40,503 nt of DNA from Entrophospora sp. SA101 (lineage: Eukaryota > Glomeromycota > Glomeromycetes > Entrophosporales > Entrophosporaceae): the NCBI GenBank assembly GCA_958430865.1, contig CAUDNR010000121.1:1-40503 (forward strand), read 5' to 3'. Positions 1-8,744 of this stretch are shown piece after piece. The first letter of the stretch is position 1. Each line of letters starts with the position of its first letter. The translations under genes were made by a program, and so were the position numbers. The notes under the pieces are model-generated. The model was given only the letters and a program-made list of their open reading frames with translations, searched no databases and was not told where the DNA came from.

Positions 1-248
1 TCATCTCCATCATCAACTAGATCATTAGCATGTTTCCCTGTATTATCCCAACCATCATTCTCATTATTCAATTTTTCATTAATATTAGTAACATCCAATT
101 TATCCAATTCTTTCTCTTTCAGCTTTTCCTTCTGCCTTGTTTCATCAACTTTATTATTAACATTACATACCCTTTTTAATAAGTATTTACCTTCTGCATC
201 TCTTGGTTGATCTTTAAATTGTCTTTTTCTTTTAGGAAGAGGTGGCAT
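1..248 (-). CDS. N-terminal fragment of an uncharacterised lysine-rich protein, cut by the window edge
   Basis: An open frame runs on the minus strand from an ATG at 248 to the left edge, about 82 codons without a stop. It begins MPPLPKRKRQFKDQPRDAEG, very basic at first, then becomes acidic and Asn/Asp-rich (NNENDGWDNTGKHANDL). A K/R run at residues 6-10 could be a nuclear localisation signal. I associate this kind of start with multi-copy, often transposon-linked, Rhizophagus proteins, but that is memory and no domain is visible. The rest of the gene lies outside the window, so intactness cannot be judged. Upstream (249-700) is AT-rich with no other coding signal. Confidence 0.5.
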   Translation of the reverse strand, partial: MPPLPKRKRQFKDQPRDAEGKYLLKRVCNVNNKVDETRQKEKLKEKELDKLDVTNINEKLNNENDGWDNTGKHANDLVDDGD

Positions 249-691
249 TTTTTGTTTATCTGTAATAATTAATATGAAACAAAAGATTTTGTGTATGTGT
301 TACAATTAATATTAAAGATTTTACTCGTATGTGTTTCATTAAAAATATTTATTCATTGGCCAGAAATTTTCACGTGATAAAATGAACAACAAATGGATTC
401 TGATTGGTAATGATCGGCTTCCGAAATTTGAAATTTATTAATAAAATTGACTATTTTTAAACACTATCAGCTCCCCAAAAAATTAGGCAATTAAAAAATT
501 TAATCCATGGAATTGAAAGAGAATCAATTAAAGTAATATTTGCACTGTTTATTTTTTAAAAAATTTTAAAATTGGTGGACTAGATACAGTTAGAAGTCAC
601 ATGAAAATTTTTGATGAGTATAGGTGATACACACCATATCTTTCCAGACTTTACGATAGTAGTCGCGGGACATTGCAGATCAAGTGTCATT
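249..691. other. AT-rich intergenic stretch, nothing identified
   Basis: About 440 bp between the left-edge ORF and the hairpin element. I found no open frame of note, RNA gene or convincing repeat. It should include the promoter of the minus-strand gene starting at 248. Confidence 0.4.
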
Positions 692-703
692 AGGGATGGG
701 GAC

Positions 704-887
704 GGTTTATGTCAGATCAGGCGACGAATAATATTTTTATAATTGATCCGTGACGATTAATATACTAAATTACAGGTGACATTTATATTGCCAAAACAAG
801 ACAAGTTAATTGTCACTTATAATTTAGTAATTAATCGTCACGGATCAATTATGAAAAGATTATTCGTCGCCTGACGTGACATAAACC
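704..887. repeat. Long imperfect hairpin (about 76-bp arms), probable foldback/MITE element
   Basis: The arm at 704-780 (starting GGTTTATGTCAG) is the near-perfect reverse complement of 812-887 (ending CTGACGTGACATAAACC). Shared core words include GGCGACGAATAAT, ATAATTGATCCGTGACGATT and ACTAAATTA, with only a few mismatches and small indels and a loop of about 31 bp. A 10-bp direct repeat AAGTGTCATT stands at 682-691 and again at 889-898, so the mobile unit may be 692-888 with a 10-bp target-site duplication, as for Mutator-like elements. The left side has about 12 extra bases (AGGGATGGGGAC) before symmetry begins. The hairpin is seen directly; the superfamily is inference. Confidence 0.75.
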
Positions 888-1060
888 TAAGTGTCATTCA
901 ATATAAACGTTACACGAATAAAATATTATCGTCCACTTCAAAAAAAATCTCTGTTTTTCATATAGCAAGCGATTTCAACCATAATAAATTTTTTGAGCCA
1001 GACTGGGGCTTTTAACAACAGTTAAAAGAAAAGACTAGCTTAAATATTGGTTATTCTATG

Positions 1061-1262
1061 TAAGGTTGTGGGAGAAACTCCTCCAGAAATCAATCGACAG
1101 AGTTTTGACAGGTTACACATTAATTGTTTATTAGAGTTTCGGCAGAGTTTCGCATTTGGGGTTTTCACCAATCATCAGAGTTTCAACAGGTTACACATTA
1201 ATTGTTCATTAGAGTTTCGACAGAGTTTCGACAGTCATTAAGAGGTTTCGCCCACAACCTTA
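1061..1262. mobile_element. 202-bp hAT-like MITE with 8-bp target-site duplication
   Basis: The element starts TAAGGTTGTGGGAGAAAC and ends with its imperfect inverse, GTTTCGCCCACAACCTTA: 12 perfect terminal bases and about 19 of 22 matching. It is flanked on both sides by ATTCTATG (1053-1060 and 1263-1270), an exact 8-bp duplication as made by hAT-type transposases. Inside, a 55-bp unit built from CAGAGTTT...ACAGGTTACACATTAATTGTT occurs twice (1098-1152 and 1176-1230). It has no coding capacity of its own; the short open frame that crosses it is just repeat sequence. Confidence 0.85.
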
Positions 1263-1501
1263 ATTCTATGCCAGGTCGAAAGCATTTCTTTTCTTCACAC
1301 TTATTTTAAGATTATTGCTCAATTAGTATGCAGACTAAAGCAAATTCAGCAGCAATAGTTGTGCCAAAGTGTTACCTACAAAGTCACTTATAACTATTTG
1401 GAAGGTTGTGTTAGAAAAATTTTGCTTTTAATTATAAGGGACTGATTTATAAGGTTATTAGTTTATTTAAAATTTTAAAATTACATGGTCAAAATTTCAA
1501 A

Positions 1502-1528
1502 ATAATAATAATAATAATAATAATAATA
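1502..1528. repeat. AAT trinucleotide microsatellite
   Basis: About nine uninterrupted AAT/ATA units in AT-rich non-coding DNA. Nothing else is recognised between 1271 and 1717. Confidence 0.85.
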
Positions 1529-1717
1529 GTTAATTTATTGTTTGATAATTATGAATACAAAGAATTGGAGAATAATAATTAACAATAAAGAAATTTATTT
1601 ATTAATGATAGACCTTTGGCATAGTACATTGTAAAATAGTAAATTATAGATCACGGAAAATGAACATATAAATCGGAAATGATTTACATGTATTAGTCAT
1701 GTGACATGTCCTAAAAA

Positions 1718-1939
1718 TCAAGGGGCAAGTTTATTTCCGAAAAATTTCCGGTGATCTACACAATTTTTTATTAATAAAATTTCGAATTGAATGTCTTCAT
1801 ACCCTCGTTTTATACCCTTGCTGTGTAGCAATTGCCACCAAATTTGATATATAACTTCTTTGTCATATGTACCTGCTTTAAAAAATTTTTTGAAGCAAGT
1901 TGTTAATAAAACCAAAAATAATCTCAGCCTTAAAGTCAA
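1718..1939 (-). pseudogene. Coding-like fragment, unknown family
   Basis: A 73-codon open frame on the minus strand whose second half (YDKEVIYQIWWQLLHSKGIK, then a stretch ending GNKLAP) has a more protein-like composition than the AT-rich background. I see no start context, partner exon or known domain. It may be a terminal exon or relic of a dispersed family, or a chance frame. Confidence 0.2.
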
Positions 1940-2000
1940 ATTTTGACTTTGTATTCATATATATAGAAATTTGTTAGTGCGTATATAATTATCATAAACA

Positions 2001-2131
2001 GGAAGACACAATATACAGAGGTGGTATTTGACTATGAAGAGGTATGTAGATATCTAGAAGCGAATAATATTGATTCAATCATTCTCAATAATGCTGGTTC
2101 TGAAATTTTATTTTCTATGTACATCAAGTAA
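2001..2131 (+). pseudogene. Coding-like terminal exon fragment
   Basis: After a plausible acceptor (ATCATAAACAG) a frame reads TEVVFDYEEVCRYLEANN, continues IDSIILNNAGSEILFSMYIK and stops at 2129-2131. The amino-acid mix is protein-like, unlike the other frames. No upstream exon could be found, so it is probably the 3' end of a dead or transposed gene. The family is not recognised. Confidence 0.3.
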
Positions 2132-2419
2132 AACATTAATAAAAAGTATAACATTCAATATTATTAATTTTTGATTATGTGTTACACTATGGCTAGATAA
2201 TACAAATATTGTAAATTGTCATTTAGCAGGAAAATAATGAAAAGTTATATACAAAAAAAATCTATTAATCAGAAGTATACATATACTAAAAATCCAAACC
2301 AAAATGAACAGCTTCTATTAACATTGTGTGATTTGCTCACCAGTTTTTAAACTTGGGAGTGCCAAGGGTGTCTTGTTTGAATATTGCTTTTGTTGTCAAT
2401 GATTCTGGATCACCTGGAT

Positions 2420-2552
2420 TAAAGACTAGTGCCATAATCCAAAAAAGGAAAAAGTATGGTTGCAAAAGTGGTCACAAAGGTAATTGCGACCACTTTTTAT
2501 ATGCCATAAATACAATTACTACCATAATCATAATTTACAGCACTAGTCTTTA
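2420..2552. mobile_element. hAT-like MITE, family 2, copy 1 (133 bp)
   Basis: Termini are TAAAGACTAGTGC and its inverse GCACTAGTCTTTA. It is flanked by exact 8-bp duplications ACCTGGAT (2412-2419 and 2553-2560). The interior holds the inverted words AAAAGTGGTCACAAAGG and TAATTGCGACCACTTTT. It lies inside the decayed minus-strand gene. Confidence 0.9.
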
Positions 2553-2671
2553 ACCTGGATTACAAAGCTTAGTATAGAAAATTTCAAAAGATTTATGAAA
2601 AATATCTTGTACTTTTAAAGATAATTCTATATCATCTCAAAAGATAACATAACCTTTAATGATGCTGGAAT

Positions 2672-2803
2672 TAAAGTCTAGTACGATAATCCAAAAAGGA
2701 AATAGTATGGTTGCAAAAATGGTTGCAAAGGTAATTGCAACCACTTTTTATATGCTGTAAATACAATTACTACCATCACCATAATTTACGACACTAGTCT
2801 TTA
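2672..2803. mobile_element. hAT-like MITE, family 2, copy 2 (132 bp)
   Basis: The same element as copy 1 with point differences (TAAAGTCTAGTAC at the left end, ACACTAGTCTTTA at the right). Exact 8-bp duplications GCTGGAAT flank it (2664-2671 and 2804-2811). It was inserted into coding sequence of the same decayed gene, just after HIGQVLIPA. Confidence 0.9.
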
Positions 2804-3428
2804 GCTGGAATTAACACTTGTCCAATGTGAACCATGGTGTATATTCCTTGAACAAGGTCCATGGTGTAATAGTCAATTTTATAATCTATAAAGCAAATGT
2901 TTAAAAAGTGATTAAAGGAATTATGTAAGAGAAAAAGAAACATTCATAATAACTTTCCTTACCGACACATTGGAAGCCCAACACCTTTATATCCACACCT
3001 TTGTCAATTGATGAATCAGGGTTGTCTTTCATGAATATACTCAAGCAGATAAGATTGTTACAGTTTTTGTAAACATCTCCTTTGTTTGATGGAGGACTAA
3101 CCTCACCTCAAATATGGTGGCATTGGTCTGTAATTGACAGATAATGGAAACAGCAAAGTCTGGTTGCTTAATCTGACCTTCAAATCTTCTTGCTTTGGAT
3201 TCATTTAAAGCTGTATTTGGCCATTGTACTATGTGTTTGTCAGGGTCATCGAAAAGTCCTTTCATAATGCAGTCAAGGAGATTGGTATAATGTGTTATCT
3301 CACTGCGTCTATTTCTTATCTTTGAAGTAAGTAATGTTATCAAGCAGTCCAAGACAACAAAACCCAAATCCCTTCTTAAAGACTGCTCGTTTTTCCACAT
3401 AGCCAATTGATGGCATTATCATGTGATC

Positions 3429-3772
3429 TAAAGACTAGTGCTGTAATCCAAAAAAGGAAAAAGTATGGTTGCAAAAGTGGTTGCAAAGGTAATTGCAACC
3501 ACTTTTTACATCAGGAAACTTTTCCCGCCATAATATTACATCTGTAAGTTTTAATATGAAATGTCGTAATATTACGCATAAAAAGACATAATATTTACAC
3601 TGAATGTAATAATTGCGTAATTTTTGCATAATTTTTGCATAATATTACACTATTTACGTAAGTTTATGGCGGGCCCCGTAATATTATGCAAATTTGTGTC
3701 AGAAAAATTTCCTGATGTATATGCCATGAATACAATTATTACCATCATCATAATTTACAGCACTAGTCTTAA
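3429..3772. mobile_element. hAT-like MITE, family 2, copy 3, interrupted by a second MITE
   Basis: The termini match copies 1 and 2. It is 344 bp because a 209-bp element plus a TA duplication sits inside; without them 133 bp remain, the length of copy 1. The flanks ATGTGATC (3421-3428) and ACATGATC (3773-3780) agree at 6 of 8 positions, consistent with an older, mutated duplication. One T of the right terminus is lost. Confidence 0.85.
3509..3717. mobile_element. Nested Tc1/mariner-type MITE (209 bp, TA target site)
   Basis: It begins CATCAGGAAACTTTTC and ends with the inverse GAAAAATTTCCTGATG, with TA on each side (3507-3508 and 3718-3719). Removing the element and one TA gives CTTTTTATATGCC, the sequence in the two uninterrupted copies at the same place, which fixes the boundaries. 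The interior has inverted words CCCGCCATAA and TTATGGCGGG and many GTAATATTA motifs. No coding sequence. Confidence 0.9.
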
Positions 3773-4276
3773 ACATGATCCATTCATTGCCATCTTGACT
3801 ACTTTTCTGAACATTACTTCAGAATTCGAATCTAATAATATCTGTTGTTCTGGTGTGAATTTTTTATAAATTTTATTAAGCAGGAACTGACTCATCCTAG
3901 ATAAATTTGATGTTGAATTAGTTAGGTCACTTTTTACCCAATGACGTTGACAATGTAAATCATACCAGCTTCATATTAACATTCCTCATAATTGTTCCAA
4001 CACCTTCTTCAGTCCCCTGTGTCATAATATGGGCTACCTCACCTATAATTCAGAACAATCATTAGCCATACAACATATAATATCAGGGTAGGTAAAAAAT
4101 TATTGACCTGGTCCAATCGAAGTCACCTTTTTTCTTTGCCATATTCTATGTCCAAAGATTCACATTTGATTTCATTCCAGAATTTATTGATATCTATATT
4201 CTTGCTTCAATGATCCTACAAAAATAATATACAATTTTGTTACCATCTTTGTCTATTAAAAACCCACTGGCAAAAC

Positions 4277-4575
4277 AGACCACAACAGGATCTAATGAAC
4301 ACCATAAGGTCAGGTGGGACGCAGGCACCTGCCATAGTTGTGTGAGTGTTACCCCTTTTCAGGACTACTGGAGAACCCCACCTCTACAAAAGAGGCATAT
4401 GATACAGCCAAGCTTGTAGACCACAACGGGATCTAATGAACGCCATAAAGTGAGCGGGACGCAGGCGCCTACCGTAGTTGTGGAAGATGTTTCCCTTCTC
4501 GAGACTTAACAGGGCCCTCCATACTGTCTGCCAGTGGTCTGCCTGCAAGTGATGATTAAAATGAAAAGATACTTG
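4277..4575. repeat. GC-richer dispersed repeat with an internal direct duplication
   Basis: A unit beginning AGACCACAAC and containing GGATCTAATGAAC, CCATAA, GGGACGCAGGC and TAGTTGTG occurs at 4277-4342 and again 141 bp later at 4418-4482. The block is far richer in GC than its surroundings and continues to about 4575 (GGGCCCTCCATACTGTCTGC). The open frames that cross it look accidental. It may be a dispersed non-autonomous repeat; I saw neither clear Pol III boxes nor terminal repeats, so the class is open. Confidence 0.65.
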
Positions 4576-4596
4576 CCTTAAAACATTGTACAAACA

Positions 4597-4848
4597 TTAA
4601 GCCATTTGTTTCTCTAGAGTCGATCCACATTCCACCAGATATTCCAAGCATTTGTTGAGTCTTCGTGCCTCTAAACAAAAATTATTTGTAAAATCTTTTT
4701 GGCTTTTACGATATTGGTAATAACCAAGAAACTGATAGTCCTTTGGTGCAGTTTCCTTGAAGTATTGGTCAAGAGAATATTCCATGATTCCCGAATTAAA
4801 AAAAAAAATTGCTAAGACAATTATTAAATGAGGGAGATGGATCACCAT
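4597..4848 (-). pseudogene. Coding-like ORF fragment, unknown product
   Basis: A minus-strand frame of 83 codons. From the internal ATG (MEYSLDQYFKETAPKDYQFL) to the end (CLEYLVECGSTLEKQMA) it reads like real protein; the first 20 residues are hydrophobic and may be non-coding. It lies upstream of, and on the same strand as, the decayed gene at 2290-4200 and could be its 5' exon, separated by the GC-rich repeat. No domain recognised. Confidence 0.35.
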
Positions 4849-5033
4849 TGATTTACTTATTTAAAATTCCTGATGAGGTAATTATAATAATCTTTCCATG
4901 ACCTTCCATGTTGTACAACATATTAATTATCTGATCTTATCCAATTTGGATTTCTCTTTACATCTCAACAACGTTGAATCTTTGATCCAATATACATATT
5001 AGAAAATATGGAAAGGTACCCAACTAATTTATA

Positions 5034-5148
5034 CTTGCATCGAAGAAAAGTTTTGTAGAATATGCAGAGCATAGAGACTTTGACTCATATATTCATGGAC
5101 TTCCCTCTAAATTTTGGAATGAAGCTATGGTCAGAGAATACATTGGAG
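5034..5148 (+). pseudogene. Isolated exon-like fragment ending at a splice donor
   Basis: The frame LASKKSFVEYAEHRDFDSYI continues HGLPSKFWNEAMVREYIGG and ends exactly at a GTAAGT donor (5149). A stop precedes it in frame and no following exon is visible before 5400. It is probably a stranded fragment of a multi-copy family; I do not know its function. Confidence 0.4.
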
Positions 5149-5577
5149 GTAAGTCAAATGCCTTCTCAAAGAGACAGATATCGGTATAGATATTGACAAT
5201 TATATTTAATCAATCAAGAAATAGTAGATAGATTATTTAGATTATTGGCTAATTTTCATATTTTATTTGATATGTAAGAATAATAGAGAAAAAAGGAATA
5301 AACGCGAACTTGCAAGGGAGAAAACATGCGGCCCCTAGACCATTTAATATATGCCCCTTTACTTTGGCTCTACCAGGTGAAAACTATTTATTACTATTGT
5401 TATCTATTTCTTCATTGTAATCACCATTATAATTATCATTGTTATTATTGTTAAATACAGATTTTTTTTTTCTTTACTTTTGAGTACGGTCCAAGAATTG
5501 ATTGCTCCTACAACCCTGGTGTCAACTTTTTGTCATTTGGTTATAATAATTTTCAATAGCCTTGGATCCAAGAAGTT

Positions 5578-6013
5578 TTATCCTGCTTCATTTTTTAGAT
5601 CGGCTATAATTTCATTAATCATTTCTGATTTAGTATGATTCTTTTCTCGCATAGTTTTGTTGAAAAGCTTCTTGAATTTTTGCACAAGTTCATCTGAAGT
5701 TTGTCTTGAAGCTGAAATGATACAAAAATATTTGATTTACTATGGGCATCTCACCAATGATAACAGATATTTATGCATTGAAATAATCTTACCTTGAGAA
5801 CTGCTTGAACTATTATTAGGGTATCTTCTTCTTGGAATCTTTGTTGAATCTCTTCATTGAGCAAAGAAATTTTTTTGGAAAGTTCGTCTATTTTATTATT
5901 AAATTCTTCAATTTTATTATAAAGCTCATCAATTTTATTATCAATTTCTTCGAATTTATTATCAATTTTTTAGATTTGTTTTTTTGTTTCTCCTTCAATA
6001 AATCAAGATCCAT
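5578..6013 (-). pseudogene. Frameshifted small coiled-coil protein gene
   Basis: From an ATG at 6013 the frame reads MDLDLLKEKQKNKSKK; one base missing from an A-run then shifts it to KIDNKFEEIDNKIDELYNK and EEFNNKIDELSKKISLL, a strong heptad pattern of I/L with E/K typical of a coiled coil. A candidate intron (donor GTAAGA at 5792, acceptor TTTCAG at 5712) leads to TSDELVQKFKKLFNKTMREK and EMINEIIADLKNEAG, stop at 5578. A second shift near 5820 is needed to join them. Either this is a pseudogene or there is a sequence error in homopolymers. Function unknown. Confidence 0.45.
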
Positions 6014-6282
6014 ATCGATCCGTTGTTTAAATATGTAGAAAATAAAGCATGTTACCGGAATTAGATTCTGACGAAGATATTTTGGACGAATCTTGTAATT
6101 CCGGGTCAAATTAATTCTAATTCTATTTTTATTTATTATTTATTTTTAATTTCATTTATTTATTTTTGTATTTATCATTGTTATTATTGTTTATACCTGT
6201 GTTACGATTCATATAATCATTTTTTTTTATTCTTATTAATTAATCGTAACATGTTAATATTTATTTGATTTATTTAACTATA

Positions 6283-6462
6283 CAGTCTGCCCTTGTTTCA
6301 ACGAAGTGGCTGGACATATAAGAAAATTTTATTCAATATTCGTTGAAACAAGGTTTACTAATCGCGTTTCAACGAATTTTTGTGTTTTCATGTGTAACAA
6401 CGTTTTTAAAAATTCGTTGTATCAAAAATTTAATTATATTTCGTTGAAACAAGGGTTCACTG
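6283..6462. mobile_element. Pogo/Tigger-like MITE (180 bp, TA target site)
   Basis: Starts CAGTCTGCCCTTGTTTCAAC and ends with the inverse GTTGAAACAAGGGTTCACTG, with TA on each side (6281-6282, 6463-6464). About 22 of 25 terminal bases match. The GTTTCAACGAA word is repeated in the interior. CAGT-starting termini at a TA site fit pogo/Tigger elements. No coding capacity. Confidence 0.85.
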
Positions 6463-7011
6463 TATTTAGTAGAAATTAGTGACAATGTGCCCATATGGGC
6501 TCATGAACCTAAACGAGCGTGCGAACCCATACGGGTTTATAATTAATTAACATGTATATAAAGAACTCGAATTTGACCTACTGTGAAAATAACTTTGTAA
6601 TAAGTTAATTAGTTTCGACTAAGAGAAACTAAATAAATAAATAAAATAATAAATATTTTGAAAATTTTTATCTTCTTTACCCAAAATTATTCGCTAATAA
6701 CAAAATCAATTCGTTGATCCCTATTCATTCTGATCCACACAAAACAAAAATAATTGTAATCACCAATTAAAAATACGCTCTCCCAAATTTAATCGGTGAC
6801 AATATATTGTTTTTTTACATCATTTTTTAAACAAAAACCATTTTTTGTATATCGATTTTTATTGCATCATTTTTTTTTTTTGTTTAAAATAGCTGTGTTT
6901 TCCGCTTTTACTGGTTCCATACAGCTCTCTATTCGAATTATCTAAACCATACTACATATTAAATATATAAAAGAAACTTCGAGTAAAAAAATGTTTTTAA
7001 AAAATTCAAAG
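6463..7011. other. AT-rich spacer between two MITEs
   Basis: It contains two near-palindromic words, CCCATATGGG (about 6491) and AACCCATACGGGTT (about 6524), linked by the GC-richer segment GAACCTAAACGAGCGTGCG, which stands out in this AT-rich context. No gene or element boundary could be established. Confidence 0.35.
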
Positions 7012-7013
7012 TA

Positions 7014-7411
7014 CAGTCAAACCTCAATAAACCGAACTACTACAAACCGATTTCGCTTTATAACGATCAAAAATTAGTTAACCAAATCATGTTTAATAAA
7101 AAAATTATTTCATTAAGCCGAATTTTATTAATTATAACCCCACCCTACTTGATAAACCGAACCTAACGTTAATAAAAATGCAACTTTCTAAGCCGAATAT
7201 TTGTGAAAACAGTCGATGATTATAAACTGGTTTTAAAATTCGTCTTATAATGATAAAATTTGGTTTACTCCACGCTATCAATCGCCCTAATCTTTCACAA
7301 ATAAATTTATTATTTTATACTTTTTATTTGAACAATAAAAATCGTTTTTCATAAACCGAATTTTGATAAGCCGATCATATTTTTGTGATTCGGCTTATCG
7401 AGGTTTGACTG
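7014..7411. mobile_element. Pogo/Tigger-like MITE, second family (398 bp, TA target site)
   Basis: Begins CAGTCAAACCTCAATAAACC and ends with its inverse GGCTTATCGAGGTTTGACTG, TA on both sides (7012-7013, 7412-7413). About 23 of 25 terminal bases agree. The interior repeats the ATAAACCGAA / AAGCCGAA words many times on both strands, as if the element grew from its own termini. No open frame. Confidence 0.85.
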
Positions 7412-7567
7412 TACAATTGAGATCTGCAAATTGAGAAATGACAAAAATTAACAGAAAAACTGAAACTAATTACGTTATTACGATGATGACATATATTAAC
7501 AAAATACTATTACTATATGTTTTATAATGAATAAAATAAACGTATTCTTTATATGATACCTTTCAGT

Positions 7568-7800
7568 AAGTTACAAATTCCGTACCTTATATGCGGAATC
7601 GAAAACCTTTTCAGTATTATAATTAAGTTATGTTACAAATTCCGTGCTTTATGCGCAGAATCAAAAAATACTGTTACAAATTCCGTGCCTTATATGTGAA
7701 ATCGAAAAGGTATCTTTTCAATATTAGTATGTTACAAATTCCGTACCTTATACACGTACCTTTTCAATGTGTTACAAATTCATACAGACTCCGTACCAAT
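7568..7800. repeat. Degenerate tandem repeat, TTACAAATTCCG units
   Basis: The phrase TTACAAATTC(CG) starts at 7571, 7633, 7674, 7732 and 7772, with spacings of 62, 41, 58 and 40 bp. Most units continue GT(A/G)C(C/T)TTATATG and then a GAATCGAAAA-type word and CTTTTCA. A chance open frame runs through it because several units happen to be in phase. Confidence 0.7.
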
Positions 7801-7899
7801 TCCGGATTTCACACTAAATTTGAAAAAGGCAATTTTCAAAACCGTATTAGGATATTAATTAAAAAAATTATTTTTAAGAACGAATTTGACATACGTTAA

Positions 7900-8698
7900 T
7901 TCCGTATTTTATTTTTCATAGTAATAGGGCAAATATAAGATAATGATGATGATGATAAATTATAATTTAATTACTACTCCTAAACTTCAATCATAGTAAA
8001 TAAATCTAGTTATCTATAACAAAAAATTTTAATTATAAAATCAACAAAGTAATTTTATTGTTATGCTAGAAATATGATTCATGATAATGACTCCGTCACT
8101 GATGTCACTTGTAATTTATTGCTTTAAAGTTTCTGTTCAAATAAAGGTTATTTTATTTGAATTAATTTTGAATATTCAAGTTACATTGAATGATTAATTT
8201 GTTTGGATAACAAATAATTGAGACATGCATTATTCAAATAGAAATTCTATAATAATAAGAAAAATTCTTGACCTTCGGCAAAAAGTTTAATGATATTTTT
8301 TAATTATTCTGGAAATGTGATACTCAAAGTTTTTTGTGATACTGAAGAGTGATGTGATTTCCCAAACAGGGCTATGATATGCCTGCTTTTTCCATTTTAA
8401 AATTTTTTACTTTAACATAAATTTCATCAAAATTGGATTATGATAATCCGAGGTCCTGCCCCACAACAGGGCCATTCTGCGGGCTAACTATTACAAGTAT
8501 ATAACTTTCTTTATTCTATAATGGAAAATGCCGGTTCCTGAGTTTTTAATATTTTGATCGGGATTTCGGTGATAATTTTTCTGTTTTGACGGTAATTATC
8601 AAGCTTCATTTTTATGGGGTGATTTTTTGATGAACCTTAAATTTCTTTTGTGATGTTTATTTCAAGTATTTCTAAAATCCATATAGATCAAGTGATTT
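7900..8698. other. Intergenic DNA with no identified gene
   Basis: AT-rich, with a short ATG/GAT run near 7945 and one GC-richer patch at about 8450-8490 (GAGGTCCTGCCCCACAACAG) that resembles no feature I can name. No open frame of significance. Confidence 0.4.
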
Positions 8699-8705
8699 GC
8701 GAGTT

Positions 8706-8744
<39 letters not shown>

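Larger units (their letters stand above)
2290..4200 (-). pseudogene. Decayed member of a multi-copy Rhizophagus-type gene family, split by three MITEs
   Basis: Reading from high to low coordinates, coherent coding pieces appear in shifting frames: GEVAHIMTQGTEEGVG (about 4050-4000), TPEQQILLDSNSEVMFRKVV (about 3840-3790), the main open block 3406-3041 (KQPDFAVSIICQLQ), then GEVSPPSNKGDVYKNCNN and DKGVDIKVLGFQCVG ending at a GTAAGG donor near 2962, and after an intron DYYTMDLVQGIYTMVHIGQV (about 2876-2820). The last part reads to TLGTPKFKNW and a stop near 2355. Stops and at least two frameshifts show that it is dead. Three MITEs interrupt it; conceptually removing the two at 2420 and 2672 with one duplicate each leaves an in-frame junction, so those insertions hit formerly coding sequence. 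I recall similar words (KQPDF, VLGFQC, YTMVHIGQV, TLGTP) from many Rhizophagus hypothetical proteins; function unknown. Confidence 0.6.

Noticed and set aside
1047..1241. 64-codon open frame on the plus strand
   Set aside because: It is made of the duplicated interior of the hAT-like MITE; the repeated QSF and RLHINC phrases reflect DNA repeats, not a protein.
3435..3869. Frames of 64 and 81 codons on opposite strands
   Set aside because: Both are largely MITE sequence; the plus-strand frame also crosses the nested element boundary.
4237..4593. Open frames of 60 and 69 codons on the two strands
   Set aside because: Both cross the GC-rich dispersed repeat; their length is explained by the lower stop density of GC-rich DNA.
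5832..6038. Plus-strand frame rich in Phe/Ile/Asn
   Set aside because: Antisense of the coiled-coil relic; AT-rich heptads read backwards give this composition.
7568..7800. CRISPR-like array
   Set aside because: Repeats are degenerate, spacings vary (40-62 bp) and the genome is eukaryotic.
7630..7899. 89-codon plus-strand frame
   Set aside because: It runs through the degenerate tandem repeat and repeats its own phrases (MLQIP); no coding signature.
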